7,978 nt of DNA from an uncultured Atopobium sp. Its GTDB lineage: Bacteria > Actinomycetota > Coriobacteriia > Coriobacteriales > Atopobiaceae. The DNA lies in NCBI GenBank assembly GCA_938041635.1, contig CALIAD010000057.1, positions 1-7,978 of the forward strand. The letters are read 5' to 3'. Made by a program: the position numbers and the translations under genes. Numbering within the stretch: the first letter of the stretch is position 1; every line of letters starts with the position of its first letter. Shown here in pieces: positions 1 to 5,246 of this stretch. The notes below the pieces were generated by a model that was given only the letters and a program-made list of their open reading frames with translations, did not search any database and was not told where the DNA came from.

Positions 1-1371
1 AACGATTACCAGCTAGATCGTATTTCTTCTGTAGTTGAGCAGGTTATCGAAGCAGATGGATATCGTATTAATCCTGCTGCCCATCAAAATCTGATTATTC
101 ACATTGCTATCGCACTCTCGAGAATTGCAAATAATTGCTATATTCCTTTGACAGAAGAGAACCTTTCTTCTATCAAGAATAATGCTGGCTATGCAACTGC
201 TCAGAAGATTGCTCATGAAATTGAACAGCAGTTCCAGGTTTCGCTCCCAGAGGAAGAGGTTGCCTACATTGCAATTCACCTTGCTGGTAAGCAATCGCTT
301 TCTGAAGCAGGCCAAGAAGACTCTCTTGTCATTTCTGATGAGGCATGGTCAATTGTCCAGCAGATGATCGAGGTTATTTGGTCAGCATATCGCTTTGACT
401 TTAGAAATGACCTTGAGCTACAGATGAATCTTGCAAGACATGTTGTTCCTCTGTCTGTGCGTCTTCAGTACAACATGACTGTGAATAATCCTCTGTTAAA
501 AGATATTAAAACACGTTTTTCGCTTGCCTACTCTATGGCAATCGACGCTTGTTCAGTGCTGAGCGATTACTTCAAGACTACTGTTTCCGATGATGAAATC
601 GGATTTGTTGCTCTTGCCTTTGCACTAGCTCTAGAGCGTCGTAAAACCGAGGCACCAAAGAAAAATATCCTGGTAGTTTGTGCAAGTGGTGCAGGAAGCG
701 CACGCTTACTAGAATGGCGCGTCCGCGACGCATTTGGCCCTTATATCAATACTATTAAGCTTTGCGACGTTACCAAAATTGATCGCATTGACTTTACTGG
801 TATTGATTACGTCTTCTCGACGGTTCCAATTAATAAGGCTCTGCCTGTCCCTATTAGACAGGTTTCAAATTTCTTAGATGCTAGTGACATTTCAAGCATG
901 CAAAGCGTTTTTCATAACGAGAAACTCTCTGCAGAAGAGCTAAGCGATTTTTTCTCGCCTGATCTTTTTTTCTCTCATCTTGATTTTGAGACAAAAGACG
1001 AGGTCATCGACTACCTATGCGAGCAGGCAACACAAAAGCTTAGCCTTCCAAAAGAGTTTAAATCATCCGTCTACGAGCGTGAAAGCGCAGCTCAAACATC
1101 ATTTGGTAATAACGTTGCAATGCCACATCCCATGAACGCTATGAGTTCAAAAAGTGCTGTAGTTGTGGGAGTTTTAGACAAGTCTGTGGACTGGAATGCA
1201 AATGCTGTTCAAGCGGTATTTCTCGTATGTATTGCAAAAGATAAAGACTGGCGCCTCCAGTCGTTCTTTAGAACGTTTTCTCATTTTCTTATTAGTGAAC
1301 AGGCGATTCAGGAGCTTATTCAGAATCAAACATTCGAAGAGTTCCTTAGTAGTTTAAAAAACACACAGTAG
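1..1371 (+). CDS. PRD-containing transcriptional regulator with PTS EIIB and EIIA domains (LicR/MtlR-like), 5'-truncated by window edge
   Basis: The frame is open from base 1 without a stop to TAG at 1369-1371, giving 456 visible residues. The start codon and N-terminal nucleic-acid-binding region (roughly 180-230 residues in this family) lie upstream. Visible domains: PRD1 at about residues 5-100, with His34 in LIIHIAIALSRI (bases 100-102) and His93 in YIAIHLAG (277-279). PRD2 spans about 114-214, with His147 in LARHVVPL (439-441). An EIIB-like domain spans about 221-304, with Cys227 in VVCASGAGSA (679-681). A mannitol/fructose-type EIIA domain spans about 315-455, with His376 in VAMPHPM (1126-1128). 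The second PRD2 histidine, usual in the DEIxxIALHF motif, is alanine here (DEIGFVALAF, codon 616-618). In this family PTS-dependent phosphorylation of PRD, EIIB and EIIA residues sets activity. It lies 19 bp before the EIIA gene, so it is probably cotranscribed and regulates this operon. Whether it binds DNA (LicR-like) or RNA (BglG-like) cannot be seen, but fused EIIB/EIIA domains favour the DNA-binding type. Confidence 0.93.
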   Translation, partial: NDYQLDRISSVVEQVIEADGYRINPAAHQNLIIHIAIALSRIANNCYIPLTEENLSSIKNNAGYATAQKIAHEIEQQFQVSLPEEEVAYIAIHLAGKQSLSEAGQEDSLVISDEAWSIVQQMIEVIWSAYRFDFRNDLELQMNLARHVVPLSVRLQYNMTVNNPLLKDIKTRFSLAYSMAIDACSVLSDYFKTTVSDDEIGFVALAFALALERRKTEAPKKNILVVCASGAGSARLLEWRVRDAFGPYINTIKLCDVTKIDRIDFTGIDYVFSTVPINKALPVPIRQVSNFLDASDISSMQSVFHNEKLSAEELSDFFSPDLFFSHLDFETKDEVIDYLCEQATQKLSLPKEFKSSVYERESAAQTSFGNNVAMPHPMNAMSSKSAVVVGVLDKSVDWNANAVQAVFLVCIAKDKDWRLQSFFRTFSHFLISEQAIQELIQNQTFEEFLSSLKNTQ

Positions 1372-1390
1372 TACAGAAAGGGTGAAAGAC

Positions 1391-1717
1391 ATGGATGAAG
1401 AGAAGTACGAAGTTGCAACTGAACTTATTGCTCATGCAGGCGTAGCAAAGTCTTGTGCTCTTGAAGCAATCGATGAAGCTTCGGAAGGCAGGTTTGATTC
1501 TGCTGAAGAGCTTATCCAAGAGGGTCGCGCCGAAATGGTTTCCGCTCATGATGCTCAGTTTGGACTTCTGACGCAGGAAGCTTCTGGTAATCCAGTCGAC
1601 GTAAACATCATTCTTGTTCACGCACTTGATCACCTAACCATGGCAGTTATGACGCTTGATTTGGCTGAGAGAATCATCAGTCTTCAAAAGCGTTTGAGTG
1701 ATGTAGAGGGAAAGTAA
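1391..1717 (+). CDS. celC: PTS lactose/cellobiose-family EIIA component
   Basis: A 108-residue cytosolic phosphocarrier, a usual length for the family. It accepts phosphate from HPr and passes it to the EIIB encoded next. The family signature is near the C-terminus: His77 in ILVHALDHL (codon 1619-1621) is the expected phosphorylated histidine, and Asp80 matches the conserved metal-binding aspartate of the LacF/ChbA trimer. The usual HAQDH motif reads HALDH, so Gln at +2 is Leu, an uncommon but not obviously disabling change. I chose ATG 1391 because AAAGGG at 1377-1382 lies 8 nt upstream. An in-frame GTG at 1382 overlaps that ribosome binding site and is an unlikely start. The gene follows the regulator by 19 bp and is the first gene of an A-B-C PTS set. 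The symbol follows the E. coli cel (chb) naming and is by analogy. Confidence 0.95.
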   Translation: MDEEKYEVATELIAHAGVAKSCALEAIDEASEGRFDSAEELIQEGRAEMVSAHDAQFGLLTQEASGNPVDVNIILVHALDHLTMAVMTLDLAERIISLQKRLSDVEGK

Positions 1718-1744
1718 GCTGCAAGTAAGTTGTACGTAAGTAAC
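1712..1744 (+). repeat. Three 11-bp tandem quasi-repeats spanning the EIIA stop codon
   Basis: Three successive 11-nt units can be read: AAGTAAGCTGC (1712-1722), AAGTAAGTTGT (1723-1733) and the more divergent ACGTAAGTAAC (1734-1744). The first unit contains the TAA stop of the EIIA gene (1715-1717). They fill most of the 59-bp gap before the EIIB gene. No terminator-like hairpin is evident here. The function is unknown. The period is close to one DNA helical turn, but replication slippage is the simplest origin. Confidence 0.6.
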
Positions 1745-1766
1745 CACAGGTAGTAGTCAAGATTTT

Positions 1767-1771
1767 GGAGG
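1767..1771 (+). promoter_or_regulatory. Ribosome binding site deciding the EIIB start
   Basis: GGAGG sits 5 nt before ATG 1777. An in-frame TTG at 1765 overlaps this site and cannot use it, so ATG 1777 is the better start. Confidence 0.85.
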
Positions 1772-1776
1772 AAGTT

Positions 1777-2088
1777 ATGAGAATTATGCTCGCATGTGCA
1801 GCCGGTATGTCCACTTCAATCCTTGTTGCACGTATGGAAGAAGCCTCTAAGGCACAGGGTCGTGAAGACACCATTTGGGCTGTTGAGCAGGGAACCATTG
1901 CTGACGAGATTGGTAACTTCGACGTTCTTCTCCTTGGGCCTCAGGTTCGCTTCATTAAAAAGAAGGTCGAGAAGATCCTTGATGGTCGTGCTCCTCTTGA
2001 TGTTATTGATACAACTGCTTATGGCCGTTGCGATGGCGCAAAAGTACTTGAGCAGGCAGATAAGGTATACGCCGCTTTTAACGCTTAA
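1777..2088 (+). CDS. celA: PTS lactose/cellobiose-family EIIB component
   Basis: A 103-residue cytosolic phosphotransferase, close in length to E. coli ChbB. The N-terminal P-loop-like motif MLACAAGMSTSILVARM places the phosphorylated cysteine at Cys7 (codon 1795-1797), which is diagnostic of the family. The following segment, with VLLLGPQVRF at about residues 50-59, is also typical. The protein takes phosphate from EIIA and transfers it to the sugar during passage through EIIC. It lies 59 bp after the EIIA gene and 133 bp before the EIIC gene; the larger second gap may separate the soluble components from the membrane component in expression. No anomaly is seen in the protein itself. The symbol follows the E. 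coli cel (chb) naming by analogy. Confidence 0.96.
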   Translation: MRIMLACAAGMSTSILVARMEEASKAQGREDTIWAVEQGTIADEIGNFDVLLLGPQVRFIKKKVEKILDGRAPLDVIDTTAYGRCDGAKVLEQADKVYAAFNA

Positions 2089-2108
2089 CCGTTTGTTCCA
2101 GACGTATT

Positions 2109-2125
2109 TGCCAGTTCAGCTGGCA
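2109..2125 (+). other. Small hairpin after the EIIB gene
   Basis: TGCCAG (2109-2114) pairs with CTGGCA (2120-2125) around a 5-nt loop. No T-run follows, so it is not a standard terminator. It could be an mRNA 3'-end stabiliser or processing site between the EIIB and EIIC cistrons, or chance. Confidence 0.35.
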
Positions 2126-2136
2126 CTCATGATTTG

Positions 2137-2206
2137 GTAAGTAGCTGCACGTAATTTGAGAGGCAAATTTGAGGCAGCTTGTGTAAGTAAGAACTGATAG
2201 TAAGTT
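2137..2206 (+). repeat. Degenerate short repeats in the EIIB-EIIC spacer
   Basis: GTAAGT occurs at 2137-2142, 2183-2188 and 2200-2205. AATTTGAG occurs at 2153-2160 and again at 2166-2173, 13 bp apart, each followed by a GGC-containing tail. The same GTAAGT word appears twice in the EIIA-EIIB spacer (1725-1730, 1736-1741). The spacer contains no credible ORF and no convincing promoter. Confidence 0.5.
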
Positions 2207-2221
2207 AGAAAAGAGGTTGTC

Positions 2222-3577
2222 ATGGCTTTTTCAGAGGCTTTTGAAGATAAGCTGATGGATGTCGCCGCATGGGTTGACGAGAACAAGTATCTCAACTCCA
2301 TCAAGGACGCATTTACGGTATTTATGCCCTTTGTTATTGTCGGCTCGTTTGGTACTTTGTTGAAGGCTCTTATTTCTTCAAATACCACTGGTCTTGCACA
2401 GTTTATTCCTGCGCTATCTGCACTTGGACCAGCATTTACTGCACTTAATTTCTGCTGTCTTTCTTTTATGACGCTTCCTGTCATTTATCTGATTGCTCAC
2501 AACATTGCTAAGCACAACAAGGCTCCTGAGATTGCAACTGGCCTTGTTTGTATTGCAGCTTATATCTCAATGGTTCGTCCTACCTTTGTAGTTAACCTTG
2601 CAAAGGCTCTTCCAGAGGGAGTCACCCTTGCAGACGGCACAACTGCAGTGACCGTTAACGCAATGAGTCAGTCTATCTTTGGTGCTCAGGGCCTGTTTGT
2701 TGGTATGCTTGTTGGTCTTCTTGTCGCAGAGCTCTTTGACAAGCTCACCACTGTTGATGCTATCCGTATTAAGATGCCACCTTCAGTTCCAGCAGGTATT
2801 GCAAACTCTTTTAACGTTATGGTTCCAGTTTTCCTTACCCTGGTTATCACCTCTGTTTTTGGCGGTCTTTTTGCAACCCTCACCGGCTCCTACATTAACG
2901 ACTGGGTTTATTCACTTCTCCAGGCTCCAATGGAGGGACTGTTCCAGACAACTCCAGGAATCCTTGTAGCAGTTATTCTTTCTCAGCTCTTCTGGTTCCT
3001 TGGTATTCACGGCGGCCTGGTCATTTCTCCAATTCGTAACCCTATGTTTGTTGCAGCTATCTCTGCTAACGTTCTTGCATTCAACTCTGGTGCAACTCCA
3101 GATCGAATCTTTACCCAGGGCTTTTGGATGGAGTTCATTGTTCCAGGTGGCGCAGGAATGACCCTCTGCTTCCTGATTGCAATCTTCCTGTTCTCCAAGC
3201 GCGATGATCACAGGTCCGTTGCTAAGCTTGCATTCCTCCCAGGACTCTGCGGTATTTCCGAGCCAGTTGTTTTTGGTATCCCTCTGGTTCTTAACCCAAC
3301 CTTCATAATTCCATTTGTCTTCAACTCTGCTCTTTCTGCAGGAATCGCACTGTTTGCTACAAAGATTGGCTTCCTGCCTTGCAACGTCGTAGACATTCCA
3401 TTTGGTGTCCCAGTACTGCTCAATGCATTCTTGGGTCACGGTTGGCAGGGACTTGTTGTCCAGATCATCTGTCTGACGGTCTGCACATTTACCTGGATTC
3501 CATTTGTTCTTGCTTCTAACAAGCAGTACGAGATGGAGATGAAGCTTGCTCAGGAAAGCGGAGATTTTACTGAGTAA
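2222..3577 (+). CDS. celB: PTS lactose/cellobiose-family EIIC permease
   Basis: A 451-residue polytopic inner-membrane permease that binds and translocates a beta-glucoside while EIIB phosphorylates it. Family signatures in order: a short amphipathic N-terminus, the first membrane segment at about 29-50, a cytosolic-facing KMPPSVP stretch at 184-190, FWFLGIHGGLVISPIRNP at about 257-274, and GISEPVVFGIPLVLNP at 344-359. His263 and Glu347 correspond to the sugar-binding His and Glu of the structurally known Bacillus cereus ChbC (by motif position). About ten hydrophobic segments are visible; the C-terminal tail is short and hydrophilic. AGAGG at 2212-2216 precedes ATG 2222 by 5 nt. Cellobiose or another short beta-glucan or aryl-beta-glucoside is the likely substrate, because the adjacent hydrolases are 6-phospho-beta-glucosidases; lactose is less likely. 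The symbol follows the E. coli cel naming by analogy. Confidence 0.96.
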   Translation: MAFSEAFEDKLMDVAAWVDENKYLNSIKDAFTVFMPFVIVGSFGTLLKALISSNTTGLAQFIPALSALGPAFTALNFCCLSFMTLPVIYLIAHNIAKHNKAPEIATGLVCIAAYISMVRPTFVVNLAKALPEGVTLADGTTAVTVNAMSQSIFGAQGLFVGMLVGLLVAELFDKLTTVDAIRIKMPPSVPAGIANSFNVMVPVFLTLVITSVFGGLFATLTGSYINDWVYSLLQAPMEGLFQTTPGILVAVILSQLFWFLGIHGGLVISPIRNPMFVAAISANVLAFNSGATPDRIFTQGFWMEFIVPGGAGMTLCFLIAIFLFSKRDDHRSVAKLAFLPGLCGISEPVVFGIPLVLNPTFIIPFVFNSALSAGIALFATKIGFLPCNVVDIPFGVPVLLNAFLGHGWQGLVVQIICLTVCTFTWIPFVLASNKQYEMEMKLAQESGDFTE

Positions 3578-3598
3578 GGCGTGTACAACGTAGTTGCT

Positions 3599-3622
3599 GG
3601 GGCGAGAAGATCTTCTCGCCCC
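3599..3622 (+). terminator. Perfect 24-bp palindrome after the EIIC gene (terminator/attenuator candidate)
   Basis: GGGGCGAGAAGA is followed directly by its exact reverse complement. As RNA this gives a 10-bp GC-rich stem with a GATC loop. The sequence after it (ACGCATATTG) has no T-run, so intrinsic termination would be weak. It lies 21 bp after the EIIC stop and 75 bp before the first GH1 gene. It may therefore act as a partial terminator, an mRNA stabiliser for the PTS part, or a DNA operator. Confidence 0.6.
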
Positions 3623-3647
3623 ACGCATATTGCTTGTATCAATTTGT

Positions 3648-3687
3648 TTGACATTGCATTTCATAATGAGGTGCTAACCTCTGTTAG
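3648..3687 (+). promoter_or_regulatory. Possible leader/promoter region of the first GH1 gene
   Basis: A consensus -35 hexamer TTGACA lies at 3648-3653. The best -10-like word, CATAAT at 3662-3667, is only 8 nt away, and nothing good sits at 16-18 nt (TGCTAA at 3672-3677 is weak), so a sigma-A promoter is doubtful. CTAAC (3674-3678) and GTTAG (3683-3687) form a small inverted repeat whose right arm overlaps the Shine-Dalgarno stretch TAGGGAG (3685-3691) before ATG 3697. Confidence 0.35.
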
Positions 3688-3696
3688 GGAGAAAAA

Positions 3697-5169
3697 ATGG
3701 CAAATAAAGTGTATAAATTCCCTGAAGGTTTTCTTTGGGGTGGAGCAACTGCTGCAAATCAGTGCGAGGGTGCATGGAACGTTGATGGTAAGGGAATGTC
3801 CGTTGCTGACTGCACTACCTATAAGCCAAATGTCGATGTAAAAGACTATAAAGCTCAACATGGTATTTCGTCTGAGCAAATTGCTGAGGCAATGAAATCA
3901 GACGACACTCGTCAGTATCCAAAGCGTCATGGTGTTGACTGCTACCATCGTTATCTTGAGGATCTTGACCTCTACCAGGAGATGGGCTTCAAGACACTGC
4001 GCGTATCCATTCAGTGGACTCGCATTTATCCTAAGGGTATTGAGGAAGAGCCCAACGAGGCCGGTCTTGCTTACTACGAGGCTTTGTTCAAGGGTATGAG
4101 GGAGCGTGGCATTGAGCCTCTGGTTACCCTTCATCACTACGAGATGCCTCTTTACCTGGCAAATCACTACGACGGTTGGTATAAGCGCGAGGTCATCGAC
4201 CTCTTCCTACGCTTCTGCAAGACTGTCTTTGAGTGCTTGGGTAAGTACGTTACGTATTGGCTGACGTTCAACGAGATTGACTCGGTGTTCCGTCACCCCT
4301 GGACCACTATTGGTATCTGCGAGGACCGTTATCCAAAGGATAAGGTTGAAGAGATTATCTACCAGTGCGTTCACAATCAGTTTGTTGCTTCTGCGCTGGC
4401 AACAAAGATGCTTCACGAGATGGTTCCTGGTGCACAGATGGGCTGCATGCTTACCCGTACGCTCACGTATCCAGAGAACTGCAATCCTCAGAACATGCTC
4501 TTGGCTCTCAAAGACAACCGAGAGAACTTCTTCTATTCAGACGTTCAGGTTCGTGGCGCGTATCCTCAGTGGGTATTCAACTACTGGGCCGAGAAGGATA
4601 TTCACGTTGACTTTGGCCTCTGTGACGAGGCAATTCTCAAGCAGTATCCTGTGGACTTTGTGACTTTCTCGTATTACATGACCATCGTTGATTCTATTGA
4701 TGCCGCCAAGCGCGAGAAGGTTAGCGGTAACATGGCTACCGGCGTCAAGAACCCATTCCTCGATACTTCTGATTGGGGTTGGCAGGTTGATCCAACGGGC
4801 CTTCAGTATGCCTTGATCGACCTGTATGATCGCTACCAGAAACCACTCTTCATTGTCGAGAATGGCCTTGGTGCTTACGACACCGTCAATCCTGACGGCT
4901 CAATTGATGACGACTACAGAATTTCTTACTTCAGAGAGCATATTGCAGCAATTGGTGCAGCTATTGAAGACGGCGTTGACGTCATGGGTTACACGCCATG
5001 GGGCTGCATTGACCTGGTGTCTATGTCAACATGTCAGATGTCAAAACGTTACGGCTTCATTTACGTTGACCTTGACGACGATGGTAATGGTACGTATGAC
5101 AGAAGCCGCAAGAAGAGCTTCTTCTGGTACAAGAAGGTTATTGAATCAAACGGCGCTGACTTAGACTAG
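3697..5169 (+). CDS. GH1 6-phospho-beta-glucosidase, first of two tandem paralogs
   Basis: A 490-residue cytosolic glycoside hydrolase family 1 enzyme with no signal peptide, slightly longer than the usual 460-480. It is expected to hydrolyse the 6-phospho-beta-glucoside delivered by the PTS. Visible landmarks: FLWGGATAANQ at 12-22 with sugar-binding Gln22; HHYEMP at 146-151; the catalytic acid/base Glu193 in TFNEID; the nucleophile Glu388 in IVENGLG; and the 6-phosphate-binding set Ser442, Lys450 and Tyr452 in the segment ending SKRYGF, spaced as in E. coli BglA. The Trp that follows the phosphate-binding Ser in phospho-beta-galactosidases is absent (Met443), favouring glucosides. Oddities: NEID replaces the more usual NEIN; the phosphate loop has TCQM where TGEM is common; and residues about 44-77 form a longer, charged insertion than in the downstream copy. 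It has its own strong ribosome binding site. The exact aglycone preference cannot be read from sequence. Confidence 0.93.
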   Translation: MANKVYKFPEGFLWGGATAANQCEGAWNVDGKGMSVADCTTYKPNVDVKDYKAQHGISSEQIAEAMKSDDTRQYPKRHGVDCYHRYLEDLDLYQEMGFKTLRVSIQWTRIYPKGIEEEPNEAGLAYYEALFKGMRERGIEPLVTLHHYEMPLYLANHYDGWYKREVIDLFLRFCKTVFECLGKYVTYWLTFNEIDSVFRHPWTTIGICEDRYPKDKVEEIIYQCVHNQFVASALATKMLHEMVPGAQMGCMLTRTLTYPENCNPQNMLLALKDNRENFFYSDVQVRGAYPQWVFNYWAEKDIHVDFGLCDEAILKQYPVDFVTFSYYMTIVDSIDAAKREKVSGNMATGVKNPFLDTSDWGWQVDPTGLQYALIDLYDRYQKPLFIVENGLGAYDTVNPDGSIDDDYRISYFREHIAAIGAAIEDGVDVMGYTPWGCIDLVSMSTCQMSKRYGFIYVDLDDDGNGTYDRSRKKSFFWYKKVIESNGADLD

Positions 5170-5177
5170 CGAGTTCT

Positions 5178-5217
5178 TTTGGGCCACTGGTTCGTGTGAG
5201 CTAGTGGCCCAAAGTTT
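5178..5217 (+). terminator. Long hairpin between the two GH1 genes
   Basis: TTTGGGCCACT (5178-5188) pairs perfectly with AGTGGCCCAAA (5203-5213). The apical part can extend with wobble pairs to a GTGT tetraloop, about 16 bp in all. It is followed only by GTTTATC, a poor T-run. No promoter is evident in the 33 bp between it and the next gene, so it is probably a leaky terminator or mRNA stabiliser that sets the ratio of the two enzymes. Confidence 0.7.
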
Positions 5218-5246
5218 ATCTGACGAGAAAATCAGGGGGAGTGAAT

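Noticed and set aside
148..1371. A complete regulator gene starting at TTG 148
   Set aside because: The frame stays open upstream to base 1, and the upstream codons encode the conserved first half of PRD1 including its histidine, so the gene starts before the window.
1796..2140. Second + strand open frame overlapping the EIIB gene
   Set aside because: The EIIB frame has the diagnostic Cys motif and ribosome binding site; the other frame gives a low-complexity Leu/Arg-rich shadow.
3599..3622. Insertion-sequence end or attachment site
   Set aside because: There is a single palindrome, with no transposase or integrase in the window and no second copy to pair with.
2912..3664. Long open frame on the minus strand (250 codons) opposite the EIIC gene
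   Set aside because: It overlaps a clear EIIC permease, its translation is rich in Lys, Asn, Cys and Trp with no recognisable domain, and it is explained by codon bias of the opposite strand.
3578..3696. RAT-type antiterminator overlapping the palindrome, as in bgl/lic operons
   Set aside because: I could not find an alternative stem overlapping the palindrome upstream, and the palindrome lacks a terminator T-run. The regulator's EIIB/EIIA fusion also argues for DNA binding.
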